NCBI GenBank assembly: GCA_022794255.1
Contig: JAAWEL010000038.1
Location: 62,001 to 126,000, forward strand
Source of the DNA: Lachnospiraceae bacterium
GTDB lineage: Bacteria > Bacillota > Clostridia > Lachnospirales > Lachnospiraceae
Reading direction: 5' to 3'
Length of the DNA stretch: 64,000 bases
The stretch's first letter is position 1. Each line of letters begins with the position of its first letter. The notes under the pieces were generated by a model, which worked only from the letters and a program-made list of their open reading frames with translations, did no database searches and was not told where the DNA came from. This document shows, one piece after another, positions 10,270 through 19,494 of the stretch. The position numbers were made by a program, and so were the translations under genes.

Positions 10270-10797
10270 TTATGCCTCCTTTCCGGCCTTTGCGGCAGCG
10301 CGGACAGATTCATTGACCGTTTCTGTTGTTATACGGTTTTTCAGGATATCTGCAATATTTAAAATTGTGTAGAAAATATTTAATATGCCGCTTAAGGGAA
10401 GCACAATATAGAAGAAACCGATTGGGATTCCCAGAGAGGAGGTCATCTGTCCCATGGCAAGGCTGGTGATCTGGATTCCTCCAAACACCAGGATAATACC
10501 TGCAAACAGGCATGCAACCACCTCTGAAAAAATTGCCAAAAGCTTCTTTGACTGAAAGTTTACCCGGTCCATGAGCAGGGGGATATTCATATGTCCTCGT
10601 TCCCCAACCACCAGGGAGGAGCCAAGTAAGGTCATCCAGGCAAACAGGTAGGAGACCAGTTCTTCTGACCAGGAGGATGGTCTTTTAAAGACGTAACGGG
10701 TCAGAACCTGCCAGCAGGTCAGAAGGACCATGGCAAAAAAGCTGCCTCCGGCCAGAATATTTAAAAGCTGATTCAAGATTTTTCTGATTAAATTCAT
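10270..10797 (-). CDS. TRAP transporter small permease, DctQ family
   Basis: RPSSWSEELVSYLFAWMTLLGSSLVVGERGHMNI is typical of DctQ; adjacent to dctM. Confidence 0.9.
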   Translation of the reverse strand: MNLIRKILNQLLNILAGGSFFAMVLLTCWQVLTRYVFKRPSSWSEELVSYLFAWMTLLGSSLVVGERGHMNIPLLMDRVNFQSKKLLAIFSEVVACLFAGIILVFGGIQITSLAMGQMTSSLGIPIGFFYIVLPLSGILNIFYTILNIADILKNRITTETVNESVRAAAKAGKEA

Positions 10798-10831
10798 AGA
10801 ACCTCCTAACTTGTGTAAGATGTTTCAAGCA

Positions 10832-11893
10832 TTATTGGTGGTTGACCCTGGATGATGCAGGATACTGGTTGTTGTATTCCTGTATCTGATTGTAGATTGG
10901 CAAAAGTGCAGGATTGCTTTGGAGTACAGAGCGGTGGAGCGGGGAACAGGCTTGGACAAAGGGGGCCTGATCTGGGTATAAAAACTGCACCTTTTGCTGG
11001 GTGGACGCTTTCTGGCGGGCAGCCTCCACTGCTTTTATCCACTCTCTTCGCTGCACCTGATTCACTAAGCGGTATCCCTCCTCGAAAATAACCTGTTCCT
11101 CCTGATCCAGTCCCTGAATAAAAGCATTGTTGCCGATCAGGATGTCAGGAACCATCTGATGCATGTCGTAGGAATAGTATTTACACACATCCCCGTGGCC
11201 ATTGTCAGTGAGAGCCATCTCATTGTTTTCGGCTCCATCGATAATGTTGGACTGGAGAGCTGTGTATACATCTCCAAAGCCCATGGGGGTGGCAGAACCT
11301 CCTAAAAGGCGCATCATCTCAATATTGGTGGGAGACTGCTGCACCCGAATCTTTAAGCCTTTTAAGTCCGCCGGGCTTTCGATAGGCTTATTTACCGTAT
11401 AAAAATTCCGGGTTCCTGCATCCAGCCAGGTCACGGCAGTGAAGCCGGCCTTCTGGGTTGAGGAAAAAATCGGATCAGTGATCTGCCGGTCATCCATGGA
11501 ATGATGATAGGAATCAGCACTTGCAAACAGATAGGGAAGGTTAAAAAGCTCATAATTTTTGCTGAAGGTTTCCAGAATGGCATTGCTGGCGATGCAAAAA
11601 TCGATGGCTCCGGTCTGGGTAAGCTGTACCATATCCGTCTGAGAGCCTAAAAGCTCACTGGGATAGACTTCCACCACATACTTATCTCCCAGCCGCTCAT
11701 TGATAAAGTCTTTAAAGGCAGTCAGAGCAATGTGAGTCGGATGGCCGGTGGACTGGTTGTGGCCGATCCGGATGATCCTTTTGCGGCTGGCAGAGCTACA
11801 ACCGGAAAGAATGATGCAAATAAGAGCCAGCAAAAAAAAGGCAGTGGAAAACTGGCAAAAAAACCTGTGAGACAGGTGTTTGGATGCTTTCAT
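10832..11893 (-). CDS. TRAP transporter solute-binding lipoprotein, DctP family
   Basis: Lipobox LALICIILSGCSS; RIGHNQSTGHPTHIAL; LKGLKIRVQQSPTNIEMMRLLGGSATPMGFGDVYTALQSNIIDGAENNE. Start MKASK at 11893 rather than the ORF start at 12103. Confidence 0.92.
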   Translation of the reverse strand: MKASKHLSHRFFCQFSTAFFLLALICIILSGCSSASRKRIIRIGHNQSTGHPTHIALTAFKDFINERLGDKYVVEVYPSELLGSQTDMVQLTQTGAIDFCIASNAILETFSKNYELFNLPYLFASADSYHHSMDDRQITDPIFSSTQKAGFTAVTWLDAGTRNFYTVNKPIESPADLKGLKIRVQQSPTNIEMMRLLGGSATPMGFGDVYTALQSNIIDGAENNEMALTDNGHGDVCKYYSYDMHQMVPDILIGNNAFIQGLDQEEQVIFEEGYRLVNQVQRREWIKAVEAARQKASTQQKVQFLYPDQAPFVQACSPLHRSVLQSNPALLPIYNQIQEYNNQYPASSRVNHQ

Positions 11894-12125
11894 GAATAAG
11901 TGTCCTCCTGATTGAAAGGTTTGGTTAAAGGCTGCAGTATACAGTATTTGTTTATTTTTTCGTTTTTTACTGTTAAAATATGGGAATCGTTTTGAAGAGG
12001 CTGGAACAAATACTTGAAAAGGCAGGATAAAGAGGATATACTGAAGAAATATTGAGATGACGACCCCATGGACTTCATAAGTGGCTGTCCCATGGTTTGT
12101 CATTTTAAAGAAAGAGGTGAAAAAT

Positions 12126-12626
12126 ATGAGAGAGAAGCTGACGAAAAATGACGTGAGAAAGATTGAGGAGGAGATTAAGCACAGGAAACTGGTGGTGAGG
12201 AAGGAGTGTCTGGATGCAGTGAAGGAGGCCAGGGCTCATGGGGATCTCAGCGAGAATTTTGAGTACTATGCGGCAAAAAGGGAAAAGAACCAGAATGAGA
12301 GTCGGATCCGTTACCTGGAGAATATGCTGAAAAATGCGATTGTTATTTCTGAGGAATCCGGTGAGGACGAGGTGGGACTCAATAACACAGTGACTCTGTA
12401 TATGGAGGACGATGAGGAGGAAGAGGTGTATAAGCTGGTCACCAGCATCCGGGGAAATTCCATGCACAATATGATCAGCACGGAATCGCCTCTGGGTAGA
12501 GCAATCCTTCACAAAAAGGTGGGGGACCGGGTGCTGGTGAAGGCCAATGAAACCTGTAGCTACTATGTTACCATCCGAGAAATTGAGAATACGGGTGACG
12601 GCGGAGACCAGATCCGGAGATTTTGA
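12126..12626 (+). CDS. Transcription elongation factor GreA/GreB family protein
   Basis: MREKLTKNDVRKIEEEIKHRK..., EARAHGDLSENFEYYAAKREK coiled coil, C-terminal ESPLGRAILHKKVGDRV. Confidence 0.88.
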   Translation: MREKLTKNDVRKIEEEIKHRKLVVRKECLDAVKEARAHGDLSENFEYYAAKREKNQNESRIRYLENMLKNAIVISEESGEDEVGLNNTVTLYMEDDEEEEVYKLVTSIRGNSMHNMISTESPLGRAILHKKVGDRVLVKANETCSYYVTIREIENTGDGGDQIRRF

Positions 12627-12630
12627 CACA

Positions 12631-13362
12631 TCAGATCCATCCGCCGTCCAGACCGATAATCTGTCCGGTCAAATAGGCATTTTTGTAGCCTAAATGGTAT
12701 ACCAAATCGGCTACCTCCTGGGCCTGTCCCAGGCGTCCGGTGGGGATATTTTCCACCAGTCCGATGAGCTCGTCTTCCTCCATCCATTGATTCATTTCCG
12801 TGTCAATGGCGCCGCAGGCCACAGCATTGATTTGGATGTTACTGGGGGCCAGTTCTTTGGCCAGGGCCTTGGTGAAAGCATTGATGCCGCCTTTTGTGGC
12901 AGAATAGGCCACCTCGCAGGAGGCTCCCACATTGCCCCAAACAGAGGAGATATTGATGATTTTTCCCTGTTTTTGGGAAAGCATCATAGGAATGGCCATC
13001 TTGCAGCAGTTAAAGACAGAGGTCAGGTTGGTATTTATGATGCGGTTCCAGTCATTGATGGTCATGTCCTGTAAAAGGCCAATATAGGAAATCCCTGCAT
13101 TGTTGACCAGCACATCCAGGGAACCGTACTGCTTGTGGATCAGCTGAAACAGTCTTTCACAGGTAACAAAATCACCCATATCTCCCAGGAAGGCAGTACA
13201 AGTTGTCTGATAGTTTTCGATTTCTTTCTGTGCCTGTAAAAGTTCTGCCTCCCGATGGGCACAATTGATGATCACATTGTATCCCTTTTTTGCAAATTTA
13301 ACAGCAATGGCCTTCCCGATTCCCCGGGAAGCACCGGTTACAAGAACGGTTTTTCTTGCCAT
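12631..13362 (-). CDS. SDR family oxidoreductase (FabG-like)
   Basis: VTGASRGIGKAIA, NNAGIS, YSATKGG, GLDGGWI. Confidence 0.88.
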   Translation of the reverse strand: MARKTVLVTGASRGIGKAIAVKFAKKGYNVIINCAHREAELLQAQKEIENYQTTCTAFLGDMGDFVTCERLFQLIHKQYGSLDVLVNNAGISYIGLLQDMTINDWNRIINTNLTSVFNCCKMAIPMMLSQKQGKIINISSVWGNVGASCEVAYSATKGGINAFTKALAKELAPSNIQINAVACGAIDTEMNQWMEEDELIGLVENIPTGRLGQAQEVADLVYHLGYKNAYLTGQIIGLDGGWI

Positions 13363-13491
13363 AAAATCAGCTCCTTTTTCTATGTCTGTCAGATGATATC
13401 AGTATACCATAAAAGAGACACAGAAGTAAAGCCGGAACATCCCGTTGTCTACTTTCATAGGATAAAGAAAAGGACAAAGGGAGCTTGTTTT

Positions 13492-14634
13492 ATGAAGATT
13501 TGTATCGATGCCGGTCATTACGGCAAATATAATCAAAGCCCGGCAGACAGCCGGTACTATGAATCAGATTTTACCTGGAAGCTGCACCTTTTACAGAAAA
13601 AGTATCTGGAGGAATACGGGATTGAGGTGATTGTTACAAGACCAGATCAGGAAACAGATCGGGGTCTTTACAGTCGGGGAACCGAATCAAAAGGCTGCGC
13701 TCTGTTTATTTCGGATCACAGTAATGCAGTGGGAACGGAGGTCAATGATTTAGTGGATTATCCCGCTGCCTACTGTGCTATTGACGGAAAGGCAGATGGG
13801 ATTGGCATGGCTTTAGCGCAGTGCGTGGAGCAGGTAATGGGAACCAGGCAGACGGCCAGAATCGAACACAGGCGGGGAAAAAATGGAGACTATTACGGGG
13901 TACTGCGAGGGGCAACGGCGGTGGGGACTCCAGGGCTTATTCTGGAACATTCCTTTCACACCAACACACAGATTGCCCGATGGCTTTTAGAGGAAGAGAA
14001 TCTGCACCAGCTGGCCAGGGCAGAGGCGCGGGCTATTGCGTTGTACTACAATATAGAGGATCCCATACCAGAGAAGAAATCGGGCTGGGTACAGGAAAAC
14101 GGAGGATGGCAGTTTTATTTGGGAAATACTGGGGAGCCGGTTCGCAATGATTGGTATAAGGACGGGGAAAACTGGTACTGGTTTGACGGTGCCGGAATGA
14201 TGGTGCAGGATACCTGGAAAATCGGTGGGGATGGAAAATGGTATTACCTTGGCACTACCGGGGCAATGGCTAAGGATCAGTGGGTAGTGTGGAAAAATGA
14301 GCTGTACCGGCTGACAGATGACGGAAGTATGTTTGAAGGGGAAATCTGTCTTGAGACAAATGAGAAGGGAGCGCTGGTGCCAAAGGAAAATACGCAGGCA
14401 GGGAAACGGGATGGGGAAAGACAAGATAAAGAGAAAGCTCTGGGAAAAGAGAAAGGGCTGAGCAAAGAGAAAAATCTGAACAAAAAGAAAACAATAAACG
14501 CAAACCGGCGGGCTGCAGGAAAGAAGTCCAAGAGGAAAAGAAAAAAAGACAGGTTTCAAAACTCCAGCTGGCTAATATCGATGTTGACAATAGAACCAGA
14601 AACTGAGAAAAAACGCAGAAACGTGAAAAAGTAA
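13492..14634 (+). CDS. N-acetylmuramoyl-L-alanine amidase with cell-wall-binding repeats and Lys-rich tail
   Basis: MKICIDAGHYG...; EHSFHTN; WYKDGENWYWFDGAGMMVQDTWK / KWYYLGTTGAMAKDQW repeats; C-terminus ...KEKALGKEKGLSKEKNLNKKK... Confidence 0.85.
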   Translation: MKICIDAGHYGKYNQSPADSRYYESDFTWKLHLLQKKYLEEYGIEVIVTRPDQETDRGLYSRGTESKGCALFISDHSNAVGTEVNDLVDYPAAYCAIDGKADGIGMALAQCVEQVMGTRQTARIEHRRGKNGDYYGVLRGATAVGTPGLILEHSFHTNTQIARWLLEEENLHQLARAEARAIALYYNIEDPIPEKKSGWVQENGGWQFYLGNTGEPVRNDWYKDGENWYWFDGAGMMVQDTWKIGGDGKWYYLGTTGAMAKDQWVVWKNELYRLTDDGSMFEGEICLETNEKGALVPKENTQAGKRDGERQDKEKALGKEKGLSKEKNLNKKKTINANRRAAGKKSKRKRKKDRFQNSSWLISMLTIEPETEKKRRNVKK

Positions 14635-14800
14635 AAGAAATGAAACGATTTTACTGGAAATTTTTATAGATTTTACAAAAGCATTACAATTTTTAGAAGA
14701 GTATGTATCTTTAAAAAAAGTTATGATATACTTAACAGAAAACAGGAAAGTCATGGAAATATAGAGGGAAAGATACAGGACTTGGAAATGGAGTACAAAA

Positions 14801-15817
14801 ATGGTAAAGGGATACGACTTAATTATAATTGGCTCCGGCCCTGCCGGGCTGGCGGCGGCTATTTATGCCCAGAGGGCAAGACTTCACACACTGGTTCTTG
14901 AGAAAGAGATGATGAGCGGAGGACAGGTGCTAAATACGTATGAGGTGGACAATTATCCAGGATTGCCGGGAATCAATGGTTTTGATCTGGGGATGAAGCT
15001 TCGGCAGCACGCGGACGGTCTGGAGGCAAAATTTGTACAGGATGAGGTACAGCAGATTTTGTTAGAAAGGGAAAGCAGGGAGCAGACAGAGGCGAGCAGA
15101 CCCTCAAAAGGGGCAGAGATGCTTCAGGCAGCTGAGCTAAAACCCGAGGAGGAGAAAGCAGACGGGACGGTGTGGAAGCGAATTGTGGGAAAGAAAGAGG
15201 ACTATTTGGCAAAGACTGTTATCATCGCATCTGGAGCCACCCACAAAAAACTTTCCGTGCCCGGGGAGGAAGAGCTTTCAGGCAGAGGAATCAGCTATTG
15301 TGCTACCTGTGACGGAGCATTTTTTAAGAAGAAAGTCACTGCCGTGGTGGGAGGAGGAGATGTGGCGCTGGAAGATGCTATTTTTCTCTCCCGGATGTGC
15401 AGTCATGTGTATCTGATCCACCGCAGAGATGAGCTGCGGGGAGCAAAAACCCTTCAGGAAAAGGTATTTGCCCTGGAAAATGTTACTGTGATCTGGGACA
15501 GTGTGGTGGAAGAGATTGTGGGAGAACAGCAGGTACAAGGTCTGTCTCTTAAAAATGCAAAGACTGGGGCAAGAAGCCGGCTGGACGTGGACGGAGTTTT
15601 TATCGCAGTGGGGATCACTCCTAATAGCCAGGCCTTTGCAGGTCTTTTAGAGATGGACCATGGTTATATCAGGGCAGATGAGAACGGGGAGACCAGAGTG
15701 CCTGGGATTTTTGCTGCCGGAGATGTGCGGACAAAGCAGCTCCGTCAGATTGCCACGGCAGTGGCAGACGGGGCCAATGCAGTTACCAGTGTGGAACGCT
15801 ATCTGACAAAATACTAA
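14801..15817 (+). CDS. trxB: Thioredoxin-disulfide reductase (TrxB family)
   Basis: IIGSGPAGLAAAIYAQRA, CATCDGAFF redox motif, VVGGGDVALEDA, GIFAAGDVRTKQLRQIATAVADGA. Confidence 0.9.
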   Translation: MVKGYDLIIIGSGPAGLAAAIYAQRARLHTLVLEKEMMSGGQVLNTYEVDNYPGLPGINGFDLGMKLRQHADGLEAKFVQDEVQQILLERESREQTEASRPSKGAEMLQAAELKPEEEKADGTVWKRIVGKKEDYLAKTVIIASGATHKKLSVPGEEELSGRGISYCATCDGAFFKKKVTAVVGGGDVALEDAIFLSRMCSHVYLIHRRDELRGAKTLQEKVFALENVTVIWDSVVEEIVGEQQVQGLSLKNAKTGARSRLDVDGVFIAVGITPNSQAFAGLLEMDHGYIRADENGETRVPGIFAAGDVRTKQLRQIATAVADGANAVTSVERYLTKY

Positions 15818-15833
15818 GGGGAGGCAAATGCCA

Positions 15834-17051
15834 ATGAGAAAAAATGGGAAGGCACTGGTGGCAGGCCTCCTCTGTGTTTTTATGGCAGGAGGGATCACCG
15901 CATATGGAGATGTGGACCGGTCTCTCCATCCGGTGACAATTGTGACAGCCCAGGAGGATTATTCCCATATTGCAGTCTCTCAGGTGACAGATTATGTGAA
16001 TATCAGAGAGCAGGCCAGTACATCCAGCCGGATTGTGGGAAAGATATATAACAACTGTGCGGCTGTGATTCAGGAGACTGTGGAGGGAGAAGGAGGAGTC
16101 TGGTATCGGATCCAGTCCGGAACGGTAACTGGCTATATTAAGGCTCAATATTTTATTACCGGAGAGGCGGCAGAGAAGCTGGCTCAGTCCATTGGGCGAG
16201 AGTTTGTGACCATCAACACAGAGAGCCTGCGGCTTCGGGAACAGCCAGATTTAAACAGCAATGTGCTGACGGTGCTCTCCCAGGGCGCCCGGTATGTGGT
16301 TTTAGGAGAAGAAGGGGGGTTTTATAAGGTTGAGGTAGATGCAGATCTGGTTGGATATGTGGCTACAGAATACTGTAAAACTCAGGTGGAGTTTGACCAG
16401 GCTGTTTCCCTGGAGGAAGAACGGCAGAAGATCAATGAAGAAGCCCAGAGAAGGCAGGATGCGGCCAATGCCATAGCTGCATTGCAGCTGGCACGACAGG
16501 CGGAAGCAGTCGGCTCCGGTGGGAGCAATACCCCTTCCGGCACATCATCGGAGCTTTTGATCGCTGCCAATCCGGAGGTAAGTGACAATTCTCAGCAGGC
16601 ATCGGCCCCGGCTGTTGCCCCCAATCCTTCTGTATCCTATTCCGTAGCCGCCGGACCGGGAAACGGGGCGGCTTCAGCTACAGTAACTTCGGCAACTAGG
16701 ACTGCCATTGTGGCTTATGCCAGACAGTTTTTGGGCAATCCATATGTCTTTGGAGGGACAAGCCTGACAAATGGAACGGACTGTTCCGGCTTTACCCAGG
16801 GAGTGTTTGCCAATTTTGGGATTACCACTGGACGAAGCTCAAGAGATCAGGCATCTAATGGACGGGAGATCGCTATCGAGGCGGCACAGCCGGGAGATTT
16901 GCTGTTCTATGCCAGTGGTAATTATATTAATCATGTGGCATTGTACATAGGGGGCGGACAGGTGATTCATGCCAGCAATTCCACCACCGGCATTGTTATT
17001 TCACCTTACAATTACCGGACTCCATGTAAGGCAGTGACATTTCTTGATTAA
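15834..17051 (+). CDS. Secreted SH3-domain + NlpC/P60 peptidase
   Basis: Signal peptide, two SH3b-like repeats (VNIREQAST..., LRLREQPDLNS...), TDCSGFTQGVF...QPGDLLFYA...INHVALYIG. Confidence 0.9.
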   Translation: MRKNGKALVAGLLCVFMAGGITAYGDVDRSLHPVTIVTAQEDYSHIAVSQVTDYVNIREQASTSSRIVGKIYNNCAAVIQETVEGEGGVWYRIQSGTVTGYIKAQYFITGEAAEKLAQSIGREFVTINTESLRLREQPDLNSNVLTVLSQGARYVVLGEEGGFYKVEVDADLVGYVATEYCKTQVEFDQAVSLEEERQKINEEAQRRQDAANAIAALQLARQAEAVGSGGSNTPSGTSSELLIAANPEVSDNSQQASAPAVAPNPSVSYSVAAGPGNGAASATVTSATRTAIVAYARQFLGNPYVFGGTSLTNGTDCSGFTQGVFANFGITTGRSSRDQASNGREIAIEAAQPGDLLFYASGNYINHVALYIGGGQVIHASNSTTGIVISPYNYRTPCKAVTFLD

Positions 17052-17065
17052 GCGGGGGCGGGAGA

Positions 17066-18100
17066 ATGGCGGAGAAAATACAATATAATGGGCTGGATGT
17101 GATGAAGGTGATTATGGCAGTGCTGGTGGCGGCACGCCATATGATCCAGATTTTTTATCCTGCAGAGAGTAAATGGCGTCTGGTTGTGGGCACCTGGCTT
17201 TCCAATCTGGCGGTGCCGGTATTTTTTATCACCGCCGGATTTTTTCTATTCAGAAAGATAGACCGAAATAAAAAGGAGGAGGGGCGGTGCGCGCTTTTTC
17301 AATATGGAATCCGTATTTTCAAGGTGTATCTTCTCTGGTCTGTGATTTATCTGCCCATTGATTATATTAATTGGATCAATGGGCAGGACCGGGATGTGAG
17401 ACGATTTGTCATAAATTATATCCATTGCTTTTTCTTCAGCAGCACTACCGTACAGCTTTGGTATCTTCCTGCTCTGTTGGTTGCTTGTGTTTTTGTGGGG
17501 ATTTTCTATCAGCGGTGCGTGAAAACTTGGAAGCTTCTGGTAGTGGGAGGAATGCTTTTCGGAATAGGCTGTATCTGTGATAACTGGTATTTTAATCAGC
17601 AGCTTCCAATGAAGCTTCAGCAGGTTTTAAATATATACTTTAAATATTTTCTGACCGTGCGCAACGGAGTGTTTTACGGATTCTTTTTTGTGGCACTTGG
17701 GCTTTGGTTTGCCAAGACAAAAGTGAAAATCCCCTTTTTTGGGGCCATGGCAGGAGCTTTTTTCTGTATATTGCTGATGCTTTTGGAAGTGAGGCACTGC
17801 AGCAACACCAACATGGTATTCACCTCGGCTCCGGCAGCCTTTTTCCTGTTTTCGGCATTGTCAAAGGTTCAATGGAAGAATCGGAAGCTGTACCCAAGAC
17901 TGAGGGCTGTTAGTGAGTGGATATACCTGTCTCATGTTTATTTTTTTCATTTTTACGGGTGGGCGGCCAGATGGAATCCTCTTCCGGCCACGAAAAAGGG
18001 GATTGCCATATCCATACTGGGCCCTATGCTTTTGTTTGCCTGGTGCATGGCATGCCTGTCTGAGAAAAGAAGCTTTGGCTGGCTGAAAAAACTCATTTAA
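17066..18100 (+). CDS. Acyltransferase 3-like integral membrane protein
   Basis: GLDVMKVIMAVLVAARH start, multi-TM topology, SHVYFFHFYGW. Confidence 0.7.
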   Translation: MAEKIQYNGLDVMKVIMAVLVAARHMIQIFYPAESKWRLVVGTWLSNLAVPVFFITAGFFLFRKIDRNKKEEGRCALFQYGIRIFKVYLLWSVIYLPIDYINWINGQDRDVRRFVINYIHCFFFSSTTVQLWYLPALLVACVFVGIFYQRCVKTWKLLVVGGMLFGIGCICDNWYFNQQLPMKLQQVLNIYFKYFLTVRNGVFYGFFFVALGLWFAKTKVKIPFFGAMAGAFFCILLMLLEVRHCSNTNMVFTSAPAAFFLFSALSKVQWKNRKLYPRLRAVSEWIYLSHVYFFHFYGWAARWNPLPATKKGIAISILGPMLLFAWCMACLSEKRSFGWLKKLI

Positions 18101-18173
18101 AAGGCTGGAATTATGGATGGGAATCGTGTATGATAATAGAAAACTTGGCAGAACAGGAAAAGAGGGGTTGTCC

Positions 18174-19178
18174 ATGGCAGTGAACAATATTGAGAAGGAT
18201 GGAAAAAAACTGTCTCTGAAGGAGTATGTTCAGGCAGAAGAGCTGGGTCTGCTTCCGGGGGCATTTGAGAATTTGATGAGGCAGATTGAGGAGTGGGAGG
18301 CCTACTGGAAACAGGAGATGAAGGAGGCACACAAGCAGGCAGAAATTGCTGAAGGGTATAACGATCTGCTGTTGGAGCTTACCAGAAAGAGGCATGAATG
18401 GATTCTGGTGGTTGATCGGGAGAATCAGGACATCATGTATTGTAATAAAAGCCTGGAGGCCCCCAGATTAGATGCCGAGTATTGTCACTATTGTGAGAAA
18501 CGCCTTTCCTTTCGCCATGATCTTTTGGACTGGAAGGACGATGAGGAGGGAAAGGTGTGGGAAGCTGTGGCGGATACGGGAAATATATACCAGATCACCA
18601 CATTTCCGATTGTTTGGAAAAATAGGAAAGCCTATGCACATATCGTGCTGGATATTACCATTGACAAGGAGACCAGCCGTAAGCTAAAGGCAAAGGCCTA
18701 CCGTGATCAGGGAACCGGAATCTATAACCGCACATATTTTATGGAATATATGAACCGCCTGCTGGAGGATTCCCGAAAGGCTGTTTTGTGTTATATGGAT
18801 TTGGATGGATTAAAACATGTAAATGACAACTACGGACATCTGGAAGGGGATGAATACATTCGAAGTTTTGTGGAAACCATTCAGCGTCAGCTTCGGGATA
18901 TGGATGTTTTTGCGCGGATTGGCGGAGATGAATTTTGTGCTGTATTGACTGACTGTCCCCGGGAAATGGCTTATCAGAAAATGCTTTTGGGGCTTGACAA
19001 CTTTTTGGAAAATCATAAAAAGGAATATCCGGCCAGTTTCAGCTTCGGAATCGTTGAGATCGAAGACAATGAAAAAGGCATGGGCATAGAGGAGCTTTTG
19101 CATCAAGCAGACGAAGCTATGTATGAGTGTAAACGGCACAACAAGATAAAATATCACCAGAAGGGCACTGTGGTCTAG
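18174..19178 (+). CDS. GGDEF domain diguanylate cyclase
   Basis: DLDGLKHVNDNYGHLEGDEYI and FARIGGDEFCAVL; start MAVNN behind AGAGGGG RBS. Confidence 0.88.
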   Translation: MAVNNIEKDGKKLSLKEYVQAEELGLLPGAFENLMRQIEEWEAYWKQEMKEAHKQAEIAEGYNDLLLELTRKRHEWILVVDRENQDIMYCNKSLEAPRLDAEYCHYCEKRLSFRHDLLDWKDDEEGKVWEAVADTGNIYQITTFPIVWKNRKAYAHIVLDITIDKETSRKLKAKAYRDQGTGIYNRTYFMEYMNRLLEDSRKAVLCYMDLDGLKHVNDNYGHLEGDEYIRSFVETIQRQLRDMDVFARIGGDEFCAVLTDCPREMAYQKMLLGLDNFLENHKKEYPASFSFGIVEIEDNEKGMGIEELLHQADEAMYECKRHNKIKYHQKGTVV

Positions 19179-19182
19179 GACT

Positions 19183-19494
19183 ATGGAAAGGAATTATACC
19201 TATTTGCTGCAATGTGCTGATGGAAGTCTGTACTGCGGGTGGACAAACCATTTAAAAGAGCGGGTTAAGGCGCACAATGCAGGACACGGGGCTAAATATA
19301 CCCGGGGGCGGCGGCCGGTACATCTATTGTACTATGAGGTGTTTGACACAAAGCGGGAGGCAATGCAGAGAGAAGCCATGATGAAAAGGCTGACAAGGAA
19401 GGAAAAGCTTCAGTTGGTGGAAAAGGCAGGGATTGGCAGCAGCTCAGGTCAAAAAGTATCAGAAAATGGGGGTTTTTACGATGAAAAAATATGA
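19183..19494 (+). CDS. GIY-YIG nuclease superfamily protein (YhbQ/UPF0213-like)
   Basis: YTYLLQCADGSLYCGWTNHLKERVKAHNAGHGAKYTRGRRPV. Confidence 0.88.
   Translation: MERNYTYLLQCADGSLYCGWTNHLKERVKAHNAGHGAKYTRGRRPVHLLYYEVFDTKREAMQREAMMKRLTRKEKLQLVEKAGIGSSSGQKVSENGGFYDEKI

Noticed and set aside
10832-12103. 423 aa DctP start at 12103
   Set aside because: The N-terminal 70 residues precede the lipoprotein signal; MKASKHLSHRFF at 11893 is the natural start.
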